Assembly: GCF_004000885.1 (NCBI RefSeq)
Contig: NZ_BIMC01000006.1
Location: 62,001 to 126,000 of the forward strand
DNA: 64,000 nucleotides
Direction: 5' to 3'
Source: Paenibacillus glucanolyticus NBRC 15330
GTDB taxonomy: Bacteria; Bacillota; Bacilli; Paenibacillales; Paenibacillaceae
Shown: positions 51,219 through 60,391 of the stretch, one piece after another
Layout: every line of letters starts with the position of its first letter
Numbering within the stretch: the first letter of the stretch is position 1
Position numbers and translations under genes: made by a program
Notes under the pieces: model-generated
Databases searched by the model: none
What the model saw: the letters and a program-made list of their open reading frames with translations, nothing else
What the model was told of the DNA's origin: nothing

Positions 51219-52166
51219 TTATTGAAGCGTGTCATTTTCGAATAGCTGCTTCACATACGCTTGCAATTTATTCTTGTCTACGCCAAGCACCTGTGCTCGT
51301 CCGACCTTCTCGTTGGACAACAGCGAGAACGGGGGAAGCTGCTGCTGGTCGATTTTGTCCAGATTCACGTCAAAGCCGAGAGCCATCAGCTTCAGCATTT
51401 CTTTGGGGCTTAAATCAGTCTCGATGTAGGGCGCAATCGAATCCAGGATGCCCGGAAGTTTGATAAGAGAGTTCGTGGTCTGCATTTTTTTGGCGACTTC
51501 CGTCATCAGGATGCGCTGTCGTTCCGTCCGAGCAAAATCAGATTTGGCATCATGCCGGAATCGCACGTATTGCAGGGCCATTTTACCGTCCAGATGCTGC
51601 AGTCCCTGCTTCAAATCAATGTCGTACATGTGCTTGTCGGCTTTGCTGGTATAGTACATGTCTTTCTCTACTTCGATATCGACTCCGCCTAATGAATCGA
51701 CAAGCGCTATGAACCCGACAAAATCCGTATATACATATTTATGTATGGGCAAGTCTAACAAATCGCCGATGGTTTGTCTGGTCAGCTCGATCCCTCCATA
51801 AGCAAATGCCGAATTCAGCCGTCCTTTGCCATGCCCGGGAATTTCTACATAAGTATCGCGCAATAACGAGAATAGATGGGCTCTCTTCGTAACCGGATCG
51901 ATGGAGGCAACCAGCATGGTGTCCGATCTGCCAGCGTCATCACCGCGGGAATCCCCGCCGATGAGGAGGATATTGATGCGCTCTTTTCCTTCCCATTTAG
52001 GAATTTCAACAACTTCGTTGTGAGCCGAATCAGTTTCTTCGGCTGGCTTCACAGCCGTGGAAATATGGTTTGAGAATTGGATGATAGAGTAGGTGTAGTA
52101 GGAGACGATCCCCAAGACTCCAATGGATAACAGGAGCATGGTGTATTTCAACCATTTTCTTTTCAT
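51219..52166 (-). CDS. LytR-CpsA-Psr (LCP) family cell-wall glycopolymer transferase
   Basis: About 315 residues: a basic N-terminus, one membrane helix (KYTMLLLSIGVLGIVSYYTYS), then the LCP domain with NILLIGGDSRGDDAGRSDTMLVASIDP, LFSLLRDTYVEIPGHGKGRLNSAFAYGG, and LDGKMALQYVRFRHDAKSDFARTERQ, which hold the Arg/Asp residues binding the lipid pyrophosphate. It attaches teichoic-type polymers to peptidoglycan. The ATG at 52166 has AAAGGATG upstream; two earlier ATGs lack sites. Confidence 0.92.
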   Translation of the reverse strand: MKRKWLKYTMLLLSIGVLGIVSYYTYSIIQFSNHISTAVKPAEETDSAHNEVVEIPKWEGKERINILLIGGDSRGDDAGRSDTMLVASIDPVTKRAHLFSLLRDTYVEIPGHGKGRLNSAFAYGGIELTRQTIGDLLDLPIHKYVYTDFVGFIALVDSLGGVDIEVEKDMYYTSKADKHMYDIDLKQGLQHLDGKMALQYVRFRHDAKSDFARTERQRILMTEVAKKMQTTNSLIKLPGILDSIAPYIETDLSPKEMLKLMALGFDVNLDKIDQQQLPPFSLLSNEKVGRAQVLGVDKNKLQAYVKQLFENDTLQ

Positions 52167-52311
52167 AGTTCGTTTAACATCCTTTCTGTTATACGTTTGC
52201 ATATTTGACCATTCTAGCAAACTACTGAGGAAAAATCATTTTTTCTAATAGAGACCGGGCAGGCGTAAGGAATTACGGCAATTTGGAGCCATCGTGATTT
52301 GATTATTTATA

Positions 52312-52340
52312 TTGACAAAACATTTTGAAGCGATTACATT
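52312..52340 (+). promoter_or_regulatory. Promoter of the LacI-family gene
   Basis: TTGACA (52312-52317), 17-bp spacer, TACATT (52335-52340). An AACACGTGTT palindrome lies directly downstream of the -10. Confidence 0.75.
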
Positions 52341-52346
52341 GTAAAT

Positions 52347-52362
52347 GTAAACACGTGTTCAC
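52347..52362. promoter_or_regulatory. LacI-type operator 1
   Basis: GTAAACACGTGTTCAC around the transcription start of the regulator gene; core palindrome AACACGTGTT at 52350-52359. Confidence 0.75.
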
Positions 52363-52470
52363 GATTCAGTGATAGTATCCGATTGACATGTCACGGAGAA
52401 ATCTGCATAGAACCTTGTCTACAACCTTCTATGGACAACACAGTACATATTATATACACGCCCGTTTATG

Positions 52471-52480
52471 AACACGTGTT
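52471..52480. promoter_or_regulatory. LacI-type operator 2
   Basis: AACACGTGTT again, just before the regulator's ribosome site. Confidence 0.7.
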
Positions 52481-52497
52481 AATGAGGTGGGACCCGA

Positions 52498-53541
52498 TTG
52501 AAAAAGTCTGAAATCAACAGCACGGAGATCGCCAGAATGGCCGGCGTTTCTCGCAGCACGGTAAGCAGAGTCATTAATAACTACCCGAATGTTCCCCAGG
52601 CTACGCGAGAGAAGGTCATGCAGGTGATCGAGCAGTATAATTACGCACCCAATTTCTCTGCGCGGATTATGTCGGGGAAGAGAACGTCGACGATCGGTTT
52701 GTTCATGGTTTCCCGCGAGGAAGTGTTTAACGATTCGCTCACCAACGCACTCATTACCCGCGTAATTGAGAGCGCATCCAAGAGAGGATATTACGTGCTG
52801 ACCTACATTATCCGCAATACGAAAGACGATGACATCATGCGGAATGTGAAGAATACGTTCTACCAGCAGCGGATCGACGGAGGCATTTTTATCGGTGCAG
52901 CGAATCACGAGCCGTTCATTGAGGAGCTGATTGCGGATGGCTTTGTGGTCGGTGTGGTCGATCAGCATTTGGAAGGGCGCTCTGAGCCTAACCGGGTGAT
53001 CAGCAATTTCAACAACCTGGAGGGGATGCGGCAGGGTGTCGATTATCTCTACAGTCTGGGACACCGCCAGATTGCGCATATTGCCGGAGACCCCTTGCGC
53101 TGGTCGGGACCGGAGAAGCTGGAGGGCTTCAGGCAGGCAATGGAGGCCCATGGCTTGCAGGTCCGGTCCGACTGGATCATTCCATCCAACTTCTCGGAGC
53201 GAAGCGGCTATCAATCCGTGCAGCATTGGCTCAAAGTGACAAAGGATTTACCGACAGCGATCTTTGCTTGCAACGACAGCGTTGCCTTCGGAGCGCTGCG
53301 TGCATTGAACGAGGCAGACATCAACGTGCCCGGCGATATTTCATTAATGGGCTTTGACGATCATTTGTTAAGTGCGAGGATTCATCCTGCGCTGACGTCC
53401 ATTCATGTGGATTTTTCCGATATGATGGATGCTTTGACCGGCAAATTGATTGAAACGATTGAAGTCAGTTCGACGGATTCGAAGCGTTATGTGGGAACAA
53501 CCGAGCTGGTGATCCGGGATTCCTGCCAGCCATTGCGGTGA
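52498..53541 (+). CDS. LacI-family transcriptional regulator
   Basis: A 347-residue protein with the LacI HTH (STEIARMAGVSRSTVSRVINNYPNVPQATREKVMQVIEQYNYAPN) and hinge, then a periplasmic-binding-protein-like sensor (IDGGIFIGAANHEPF, IAHIAGDPLRWSGPEKLEGF, FACNDSVAFGALRALNEADINVPGDISLMGFDD). TTG start with GAGGTGGG upstream. Three copies of AACACGTGTT flank it, two in its own promoter and one before the sugar transporter operon, so it should repress both. Confidence 0.94.
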   Translation: MKKSEINSTEIARMAGVSRSTVSRVINNYPNVPQATREKVMQVIEQYNYAPNFSARIMSGKRTSTIGLFMVSREEVFNDSLTNALITRVIESASKRGYYVLTYIIRNTKDDDIMRNVKNTFYQQRIDGGIFIGAANHEPFIEELIADGFVVGVVDQHLEGRSEPNRVISNFNNLEGMRQGVDYLYSLGHRQIAHIAGDPLRWSGPEKLEGFRQAMEAHGLQVRSDWIIPSNFSERSGYQSVQHWLKVTKDLPTAIFACNDSVAFGALRALNEADINVPGDISLMGFDDHLLSARIHPALTSIHVDFSDMMDALTGKLIETIEVSSTDSKRYVGTTELVIRDSCQPLR

Positions 53542-53635
53542 TGCATACGACAGCGTATTAGATTGGTTAACTATCAAGTTCAGTTTGATCCAGGAGGTTG
53601 GCTTACTCAGGTAAGCTGCTTCTTGATTCAAAATA

Positions 53636-53645
53636 AACACGTGTT
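53636..53645. promoter_or_regulatory. LacI-type operator 3, before the ABC operon
   Basis: AACACGTGTT in the context TAAACACGTGTTCACA, about 100 bases before the binding-protein gene. Confidence 0.75.
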
Positions 53646-53745
53646 CACAAAAAAAGGAGGGCAGTCATTCGCGTAATTTGCATCCAAATCAATAGAGAAA
53701 TAAGGAGACGAGAAACTTATCCTAAACGAAAAGAGGGATTGGCCA

Positions 53746-55074
53746 ATGAAGAACAGGGGATGGGTCTTGCTGTTGACTGTCTTATGCTTCAGTCTCGTTT
53801 TTACTGCTTGCACAGGTGCCTCAGAAGGGCAGAATGCAGGCGGAAACTCATCGAATGGAGGGAAATTAACGTATTGGTATCCATGGGGCGGTGATTCAGA
53901 GAAATGGGATCAATGGCGAATGGACGAATTTACGAAGGAGTATCCGGATATTGAGTTTAATGCTACTTATGTTCCGCCGGATGGCGGCATTTCGAATGGC
54001 AAGCTGCTTGCAGCGATTTCCGGGGGCAACCCGCCGGATGTTGTCATTACGAATGAATATGCAAGCGCATACGCACTGGCTGCCCAGGGGGCATTGATGC
54101 CGATCGACGACCTGCTTGCAGCTACGGATTTTAAAGAGGATGAAATTCTGGATGCTTACCGGGATCTAATGAAGGTGGAGGGCACAACGTACCTGTTCCC
54201 TGAGGATTCCAACGTCAACTTGCTGTACTACAATGTGGACCTGTTCAAGGAAGCCGGTCTCGATCCCGATCAGCCACCGCAAACGATTGAGGAGCTGGAT
54301 GCTGCGGCTGAGCAATTAACGAAGCTGAATGGCGATAAAATCGATCGACTGGGCTTCATCCCTTGGCTGGACGCCGGGGACGAGTCGTACATGTGGGGTT
54401 ATATCTTTGGCGCAGATTATTATGACACCGCTTCCAAACAAGTGAAGCTCGATGATCCGCACCTGATAGAGATGTACAACTGGATGAACACGTACGCACA
54501 GAAATACAATCCCGAGAAAATCAAATCGTTCTCTTCCGGTTTTGGCGGGGCGTTCTCCCCGGATCATCCATTCTTCTCGGGCAAGGTTGCGATGACCATC
54601 AACGGCAATTGGTTCAGCAACGCATTGAAGCAGTATGCTCCGAATGTGAATTATAAGGTAGCTGCGATTCCGGCACCGGATGGAGGGCGGAAGAACTCGT
54701 CCAACTTCGGCACGAATATCTTCATGATTCCCAAAGGCGCGAAGAATTCCGAAGCCGCCATGAAATTCATTCTGTTCGGGGTGAAACCGGAAATTATGGC
54801 CGACAACATCAACCAGTGGCGTTCGCTGTCCATATACAAGGAGCAAAACGACGCAATCAAGTGGGATAAAGAGGGCGATGAGATCTATAAAATCGTGCGT
54901 GAAGTCGCAAGCTCCCCGGATTCCGGCCATCCGGCGCTGACGGCGGTTGCCAAGGAGATGTCCAACGAGCTTATGCTGCTGCGCGACAGCGTGATCTATA
55001 ACAACCATGATCCGCAGCCATTGCTTCAGGCTGCCCAGAAGAAGCTCCAGGAGGAAGTAGACAAGAAGAAGTAA
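53746..55074 (+). CDS. Sugar ABC transporter substrate-binding lipoprotein
   Basis: A 442-residue CUT1-type binding protein with signal and lipobox (LVFTACTG), then LTYWYPWGGDSEKWDQWRMDEF, GGNPPDVVITNEYASAYALAAQGALMPIDDLL, and FSGKVAMTINGNWF, standard for cluster B binding proteins. It captures an oligosaccharide or sugar derivative outside the cell and delivers it to the two permeases downstream. ATG follows AAGAGGG. No ATPase gene is present, so a shared MsmX-like ATPase must serve. Confidence 0.95.
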   Translation: MKNRGWVLLLTVLCFSLVFTACTGASEGQNAGGNSSNGGKLTYWYPWGGDSEKWDQWRMDEFTKEYPDIEFNATYVPPDGGISNGKLLAAISGGNPPDVVITNEYASAYALAAQGALMPIDDLLAATDFKEDEILDAYRDLMKVEGTTYLFPEDSNVNLLYYNVDLFKEAGLDPDQPPQTIEELDAAAEQLTKLNGDKIDRLGFIPWLDAGDESYMWGYIFGADYYDTASKQVKLDDPHLIEMYNWMNTYAQKYNPEKIKSFSSGFGGAFSPDHPFFSGKVAMTINGNWFSNALKQYAPNVNYKVAAIPAPDGGRKNSSNFGTNIFMIPKGAKNSEAAMKFILFGVKPEIMADNINQWRSLSIYKEQNDAIKWDKEGDEIYKIVREVASSPDSGHPALTAVAKEMSNELMLLRDSVIYNNHDPQPLLQAAQKKLQEEVDKKK

Positions 55075-55146
55075 GGGCGGCTTGATCAAGCTGTTATCAG
55101 TTGTAGGCACTAGTCAGCCGGACCTTCCGGTTAGAAGAAGTGTGAG

Positions 55147-55995
55147 GTGGTTTCTATCCGCACCAAATTCAAGGGACAGTCTATTGAAACCTATGTCATC
55201 TATATCATTCTGATTTTGGCCGCACTTGCTTATATCATCCCGTTTCTGTGGCTGATATCCGGATCGCTCAAGAGCAATACGGAGCTCTTCGCGGACCCGC
55301 CGGTTTGGATTCCGTCCGAGCCGGTATGGTCCAACTATGTAACCGCATTTCAGCAGTTTCCGTTCTGGCTGTACTTCAAGAATACGCTCTACATCTGCGC
55401 AATGGCGATCCTTGGCGGAGTATTAGCTAATACGCTGGTTGCTTACGGCTTCTCCCGCATTGAATGGAAGGGCCGCGATGCCTTGTTTATCGTAGTGCTC
55501 ATGACGATGATGCTGCCGTTTCAGGTGACGATGATACCGCTGTTTGTCCTGTTCCAGAAGTTCGGCTGGATCGGAACGTTCAAGCCGCTGGTGGTTCCGG
55601 CCTTCCTTGGCAATGCGTACTTTATCTTTTTGCTGCGGCAGTTTTTCATAGGCATCCCCAAAGAGCTGTCCCAACCGGCCAAGGTGGACGGTGCATCGGA
55701 GTTTCGTATTTACTGGCAGTTAACTCTGCCGCTATCCCTGCCCGTCATTATAACGGTGGCGATCTTCGCCTTCACAGGAGCCTGGGGAGACTTTATCGGT
55801 CCGCTCGTCTTCCTGAGCGATAACAAGCTGTATACGCTGTCGCTTGGCATCCAGCAGATTATGTCCGTCAACGATCCGCGCTGGACGCTGCTGATGGCTG
55901 TCGGCGTGAGTATGACCCTGCCGGTGCTCGTCATCTTTTTCCTGCTTCAAAAATATTTCATCCAGGGGATTACCTTCTCGGGAATTAAAGGATAG
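55147..55995 (+). CDS. Carbohydrate ABC permease, MalG-type
   Basis: A 282-residue permease with six membrane helices and the EAA loop ELSQPAKVDGASEFRIYWQLTLPLSLP. It begins (SIETYVIYIILILAALAYIIPFLWLISGSLK) and ends (QKYFIQGITFSGIKG) like MalG. GTG start at 55147; the ribosome site is poor (GTGAGG adjoining), so the exact start is less certain. It precedes the MalF-type gene, the reverse of the usual order. Confidence 0.93.
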   Translation: MVSIRTKFKGQSIETYVIYIILILAALAYIIPFLWLISGSLKSNTELFADPPVWIPSEPVWSNYVTAFQQFPFWLYFKNTLYICAMAILGGVLANTLVAYGFSRIEWKGRDALFIVVLMTMMLPFQVTMIPLFVLFQKFGWIGTFKPLVVPAFLGNAYFIFLLRQFFIGIPKELSQPAKVDGASEFRIYWQLTLPLSLPVIITVAIFAFTGAWGDFIGPLVFLSDNKLYTLSLGIQQIMSVNDPRWTLLMAVGVSMTLPVLVIFFLLQKYFIQGITFSGIKG

Positions 55996-56013
55996 AGGGG
56001 AGATGGGGGCATC

Positions 56014-56898
56014 ATGTCTTCCAAGACAGACCGTAAAAATCTGAGGAATGGGCTGCTGTTCATTTCACCCTGGATCATCGGGTTCCTGCTATTTACGGCA
56101 TATCCATTGTTCAGTTCATTGTATTACTCGTTGACTGATTACAACATCATCAATGAGCCGGTGTGGGTGGGTCTGGACAATTACGTCAAGCTGTTTACGG
56201 GGGATTCCTTATTCTACAAGGTGCTGTACAACACGCTGTTCATGATTGTGGTTGGCATCTCGGTGACAACGGTCGGGTCGGTATTCATCGCGATTCTGCT
56301 GAATAACCGGCGCATTCGGGGCTTGGCTTTCTTCCGGGTGGTGTTCTTCCTGCCAACGCTGGTTCCGCTTGTTGTGCTGTCGATTCTCTGGATTTGGGTG
56401 CTGCAGCCGGACAACGGCGTGCTTAATACGATTCTCGGGTTCATCGGGATCGAGGGACCCGGTTGGTTTTCCAGTCCTTTTTGGGCAAAACCGGCTTTTG
56501 TGCTGATGGCACTCTGGGGCTCGGGACAGATGATCATTATTTATCTGGCAGGGCTCCAGGGCATTTCGGATTCCCTCTACGAAGCGGCTTCAATCGATGG
56601 GGCCAGCTCATGGAGACAGGTGCTTCATATTACAATTCCAATGCTGAAACCGGCGATTGTATTCAATGTCATTACGGGCATGATCGGGACGCTGCAGTCT
56701 TTTGCGGAATCCTTCATCATCACAAACGGCGGTCCGGACGGCTCCACGATGTTCTATTCCCTGTACCTGTATCAAAATGCCTTCCAGTATGCCAAGATGG
56801 GCTACGCTTCGGCCATGGCCTGGATCCTGCTCGTCATTGCGCTGCTGATCACTTTAGTTTTATTCAAGCTATCCAACGGGTTTAAAGCGGAGGAGTAA
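56014..56898 (+). CDS. Carbohydrate ABC permease, MalF-type
   Basis: A 294-residue permease with six helices, beginning NGLLFISPWIIGFLLFTAYPLFSSLYYSLTDYN, with EAA loop DSLYEAASIDGASSWRQVLHITIPMLKP, and an SFAESFIITNGGPDGST block. It pairs with the MalG-type protein to form the channel. The ribosome site is GAGGGGAGATGGGGG. Confidence 0.94.
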   Translation: MSSKTDRKNLRNGLLFISPWIIGFLLFTAYPLFSSLYYSLTDYNIINEPVWVGLDNYVKLFTGDSLFYKVLYNTLFMIVVGISVTTVGSVFIAILLNNRRIRGLAFFRVVFFLPTLVPLVVLSILWIWVLQPDNGVLNTILGFIGIEGPGWFSSPFWAKPAFVLMALWGSGQMIIIYLAGLQGISDSLYEAASIDGASSWRQVLHITIPMLKPAIVFNVITGMIGTLQSFAESFIITNGGPDGSTMFYSLYLYQNAFQYAKMGYASAMAWILLVIALLITLVLFKLSNGFKAEE

Positions 56899-56958
56899 TC
56901 TGCTCCGCGTTAATATACCAAGCCATCAAACTTGATCTTAGAAGGAGATATGGAAATT

Positions 56959-57414
56959 ATGGAGCAAAGTATGCTGGGAACCAAAGTCATTACACAGATC
57001 GGAATTATCGTGAAGGATATCGAGAAGGTGGGAGCGAGTTATGCTAAATTTTTCGGCATCCAGCCTCCGACATGGTTCTGGACCGATACTCGGGAAGTCG
57101 CACAGACCGAATACAACGGCGGTCCTTCGGAAGCCCGTTCGAAGCTGGCTTTCATTGACTGCGGCCAGCTGCAGGTGGAACTGATTGAGCCGGATGAGCA
57201 GCCATCGACCTGGCGCGAATTTCTGGATACGCATGGCGAAGGGGTCCACCACATTGCATTTGTCATTGAGGGGATGAAGGAGAAGCTTGAGATTCTGAAT
57301 GGCAGCGGCATGCCTCTAATCCAGAAGGGGGAATATACGGGCGGCCGTTACGCCTACGTGGATACGTTTAGTGAGCTGAAGGTACTGATCGAGCTGCTGG
57401 AGAACGACAAATAA
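56959..57414 (+). CDS. VOC (glyoxalase/dioxygenase) superfamily protein 1
   Basis: About 151 residues with two beta-alpha-beta-beta-beta modules: TQIGIIVKDIEKVGASYAKFFGI and GVHHIAFVIEGMKEKLEILNGSGMPLIQKG. Metal-ligand type residues include H in GVHHIAF and E in the last strand (LIELLEN). ATG at 56959 lies 11 bases after AAGGAG; an ATG three codons earlier is only two bases from it. Placed within a sugar operon, it may be an epimerase, isomerase or lyase on the imported compound. Confidence 0.88.
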   Translation: MEQSMLGTKVITQIGIIVKDIEKVGASYAKFFGIQPPTWFWTDTREVAQTEYNGGPSEARSKLAFIDCGQLQVELIEPDEQPSTWREFLDTHGEGVHHIAFVIEGMKEKLEILNGSGMPLIQKGEYTGGRYAYVDTFSELKVLIELLENDK

Positions 57415-57445
57415 GAATTATCTTCATGATGAAGGAGAGAGCCGA

Positions 57446-57922
57446 ATGAATCATATGGAGAACAATCACTTGCTCAAAATGGGAATCGTCGTCCATGATA
57501 TAGAAGCGGCGGCCCGGCACTATTGTGAATTATTCGGCATGGAGATGCCGCCTATATCGATACCCGATCCGCATGCCGCACCGGAACCGACGGAGGATTC
57601 GTATACGTGGCAGCGGGGGGAGCTTCGCCCGACCCGGACGAAGATGTGTGTCCTGAAGATGGGACCGATGGTGCTGGAATTGCTGGAGCCCTATGATGAG
57701 CCGAGTCCGTGGAATGAATACAAGCAATCCCGCGGGCAGGGCGTGCATTTTGTAATGTTCACCGTGAACGGTTTTAATCAGCATATTGATTTCCTGGAAG
57801 GGAAAGGGTATCCGCTGAACCATAAAGGCGAGTATGGGGCAGGCCGTTACGGCTATTTTGACTCCGAAGATAAACTTGGCGTTACGCTTGGATTGCAGGA
57901 GCTCGGTCCGAAGCAGGATTAG
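57446..57922 (+). CDS. VOC superfamily protein 2
   Basis: A 158-residue relative of the preceding protein (KMGIVVHDIEAAARHYCELFGMEMP, GVHFVMFTVNGFNQHIDFLEGKGYPLNHKGEYGAGRYGYFDSEDKLG). The shared layout, including LELLEPYDEPSPW against VELIEPDEQPSTW, indicates a tandem duplication with divergence, perhaps forming a heterodimer. The ribosome site is GAAGGAGAG. Confidence 0.88.
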   Translation: MNHMENNHLLKMGIVVHDIEAAARHYCELFGMEMPPISIPDPHAAPEPTEDSYTWQRGELRPTRTKMCVLKMGPMVLELLEPYDEPSPWNEYKQSRGQGVHFVMFTVNGFNQHIDFLEGKGYPLNHKGEYGAGRYGYFDSEDKLGVTLGLQELGPKQD

Positions 57923-58009
57923 AGAGGTATGCACAACGGGAACGAGAAGAATGATCCCATTCGCAGAGAAGGAATAGAATGAAGTCAACCATCAAAGGGG
58001 TGAACCATA

Positions 58010-58711
58010 TTGAACATCGTGATCACCGGAGCCAATAAGGGGCTGGGCCTCGAACTGACGAGGGAGGCGCTTGGCCGCGGGCATCAGATCGTGGCGGGCG
58101 TACGGAACACAGAGCGCAGTCATCCAGAGCTTCGAGCACTGCGATCCGACTACCCGGCGCAATTACAGATCATGAATCTCGATGTGGATCAGGAAGACGT
58201 CATTGCATCCGCGGCAGAAGAGATCCATGAGATGTGGGATCAAGTGGATGCGGTCATTAACAATGCCGGCATTCTGAATGGCCGGGATCAAGTCATCGAG
58301 AACTTAAACTTTGACGATGTCGAGAAGAGCATGCAGACCAATCTCTATGGGCCCATGAAAATGGTAAAACATCTGCTGCCACAGCTCCGCAGGAGTTCGG
58401 CACCCGCCATTATCAACGTATCGTCCGAGGCTGGCTGCTTCACGGGCGCCTATGGCGGCGATTATCCGTATGCGATATCGAAGAGCGGACTGATCTTCTT
58501 CACGGCCCAGCTCCGCAAGGCGCTTGCTGCCGATAATTTCATGGTGTACGCCGTGCATCCCGGTTGGATTCGTACCCCGATGGGCGGAGATCAGGCACCG
58601 GGTGATCCCGTGGATACCGCCAAGGGCCTGCTGGATCTGGTGGAACGCCGCATGGTGCCGGAGCAGGACGGCTGGATGATCAATCATAAGGGCGAGACGA
58701 TGCCTTTTTAG
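58010..58711 (+). CDS. Short-chain dehydrogenase/reductase
   Basis: A 233-residue SDR with cofactor motif TGANKGLGLE (classical TGxxxGxG), NNAG, a catalytic Ser in INVSSEAG and YxxxK as YAISKSG, then HPGWIRTPMGG. It oxidises or reduces an alcohol/ketone using NAD(P)H. TTG start with AAAGGGGTG upstream. The fifth gene of the sugar operon. Confidence 0.92.
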   Translation: MNIVITGANKGLGLELTREALGRGHQIVAGVRNTERSHPELRALRSDYPAQLQIMNLDVDQEDVIASAAEEIHEMWDQVDAVINNAGILNGRDQVIENLNFDDVEKSMQTNLYGPMKMVKHLLPQLRRSSAPAIINVSSEAGCFTGAYGGDYPYAISKSGLIFFTAQLRKALAADNFMVYAVHPGWIRTPMGGDQAPGDPVDTAKGLLDLVERRMVPEQDGWMINHKGETMPF

Positions 58712-58768
58712 ATCAGGGCCTGCGTTTCGATCCTATGAGTGCTGCACCAAGGAAAGGAGGAGTTTATA

Positions 58769-59440
58769 ATGGCACAACCCAAACACATACTGGCCATCGT
58801 TGGCGATTTTTATCATGACAGACAGCTCGCCACGGATTCCCTGAACCGAATCGTGAAGCCCTTTGTGGAACAAGGCCTGGTTCAGCTTCGCTATGGGGCC
58901 GTAACCGAATTAGCCGATAGGCTGAAGGAACAGCCGGATGCGGTGGTGCTCTTTGCCGAGGATCGGATTGATCCTCAAGGGAGCCCTGACAAGCGCTGGA
59001 TGACCAGCGAGGCGGAGCATCAGATTCAGGCTTATGTTGCCGCCGGTGGCGTATGGATAGCCTGGCATTCGGGGCTCGCGTCATATGCGGAGGATGGAGA
59101 GTACGTTAACATGCTGCGCGGCAGCTTTGACTATCATCCGGATGTGCACCGCGAGGTGATCTATACGCCTGTAGCCGGGACAGCTCTGGGAGGAGGGGGC
59201 GATCGCTTCGGCTTTCTGGATGAGCATTACTTTGTGCATTGCCGGGAAGAAGAGACGGAAGTGTTCCTTCGTTCGGAGTCTGTGGACGGGGAGTCCGTCG
59301 CGGGCTGGGCTCATCCTTACGGAAGCGGGAAAGTGGTCTGCATCACGCCTGCCCACCGGGAGGAAGGACTGATGAACGAGGCGTTTGCAAGCGTAATGAG
59401 ACAAGGGGTTGCTTGGGGATTGGAACTGGAACAGCCATAA
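58769..59440 (+). CDS. ThuA-like domain protein
   Basis: A 223-residue protein of the ThuA/trehalose-utilisation type (class I glutamine amidotransferase-like fold): HILAIVGDFYHDRQLATDSL, PDAVVLFAEDRID, AYVAAGGVWIAWHSGLASY, LRGSFDYHPDVHREVIY, PYGSGKVVCITPAHREEGL. In sugar operons ThuA homologues are linked to handling of keto-sugars. Ideal AAAGGAGG site. Last gene of the cluster. Confidence 0.88.
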   Translation: MAQPKHILAIVGDFYHDRQLATDSLNRIVKPFVEQGLVQLRYGAVTELADRLKEQPDAVVLFAEDRIDPQGSPDKRWMTSEAEHQIQAYVAAGGVWIAWHSGLASYAEDGEYVNMLRGSFDYHPDVHREVIYTPVAGTALGGGGDRFGFLDEHYFVHCREEETEVFLRSESVDGESVAGWAHPYGSGKVVCITPAHREEGLMNEAFASVMRQGVAWGLELEQP

Positions 59441-59510
59441 TGGAATTGCATGACCTGAAACCAAGAGAACATGAGGCGTCTTATATGCGATATAGTATAC
59501 GGTAAGAACT

Positions 59511-59545
59511 AGATGAGGCGGGTGCAGAAGCACTCGTCTTATTTT
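59511..59545 (+). terminator. Terminator-like hairpin ending the sugar operon
   Basis: AGATGAG...GTGC-AGAA-GCAC...CTCGTCTT then ATTTTTAGG. Confidence 0.55.
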
Positions 59546-59559
59546 TAGGTTTTTTCGGT

Positions 59560-59590
59560 TTGACTCTCCTCTAAGAGGAGGCCTTAGACT
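59560..59590 (+). promoter_or_regulatory. MerR-type promoter with 19-bp spacer and operator
   Basis: TTGACT (59560-59565), 19-bp spacer and TAGACT (59585-59590). The spacer holds the dyad CTCCTCTAAGAGGAG (59566-59580). The over-long spacer with a central palindrome is the mark of promoters activated by MerR-family twisting, here of the TipA type. Confidence 0.82.
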
Positions 59591-59613
59591 GAAGGTCGAA
59601 GGAGGGAACACCT

Positions 59614-60360
59614 ATGTTATATACGGTAAAAGAAGTGTCGATTCTGTCCAAGGTGACCATCAAGACACTGCATCATTATCATAAACTCGGCTTGCTCTTG
59701 CCTGCCGAAATAAGTGATGCCGGTTACCGGTTGTACGGGACGAAGGAGCTGGAACGGCTGCAGCAAATCCGGTTTTACCGGGAGTTGGATTTCTCTTTGG
59801 AGCAAGTTAAAGAGCTGCTGACGGAGACGCCGGAGCGGCTCTCCATCTTGTCAGAGCAGGAGCAGCTGCTCCAGGAGAGGCAGGATCGACTGGAGAGCAT
59901 CCTTCAGACTTTACGGCGTTCCATTCATTACACGAAGGAGGGTCTGGCGATGGAACCTCAAGATCTGTTTAATGGCTTCGGCAGTGCAGAAGAATGGGAG
60001 GATGCGTTAGCGGAGCAGAATCAGCATCTGAAAGAGCAGTATGACGTGGATTTGTTGGAGGGGGAGCCTGTCGATGTTTCCAGTATGAACGAGCAGGCGA
60101 GGGAAGCAGCCGCTTTTATGTCCGCCATAGCGAATGCTCTCATAACCGGGATCAAGCACGATGATGAGCGTGTTCAGCTTTCGATTCGGAATCATCTGCA
60201 GTTTATGAACGAGCAGGGTCACACCTTCTCGGCTGCCGATTTTGCGGGGCATGCGAAGTTCTTCCTGCGTGATGAATTTCATCTTCGAATGCTGGAGGAG
60301 CAGCAGACGGGACTGGCTTATTATCTGCATGCAGCTGCGGAGGCTTACGCGGAAGTGTGA
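59614..60360 (+). CDS. MerR-family regulator with TipAS-type C-terminal domain
   Basis: A 248-residue protein: an N-terminal winged helix (YTVKEVSILSKVTIKTLHHYHKLGLLLPAEISDAGYRLYGTKELERLQQIRFYRELDFSLEQVKELL), a coiled coil, and a TipAS-like ligand domain (FNGFGSAEEWEDALAEQ...SAADFAGHAKFFLRDEF). TipA proteins sense thiopeptides and other ligands and activate their own gene; the 19-bp-spacer promoter upstream fits. The ribosome site is AAGGAGGG. Confidence 0.92.
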   Translation: MLYTVKEVSILSKVTIKTLHHYHKLGLLLPAEISDAGYRLYGTKELERLQQIRFYRELDFSLEQVKELLTETPERLSILSEQEQLLQERQDRLESILQTLRRSIHYTKEGLAMEPQDLFNGFGSAEEWEDALAEQNQHLKEQYDVDLLEGEPVDVSSMNEQAREAAAFMSAIANALITGIKHDDERVQLSIRNHLQFMNEQGHTFSAADFAGHAKFFLRDEFHLRMLEEQQTGLAYYLHAAAEAYAEV

Positions 60361-60391
60361 TGAAGCCGGGTGAAACGGTCAGCCGAATGCC

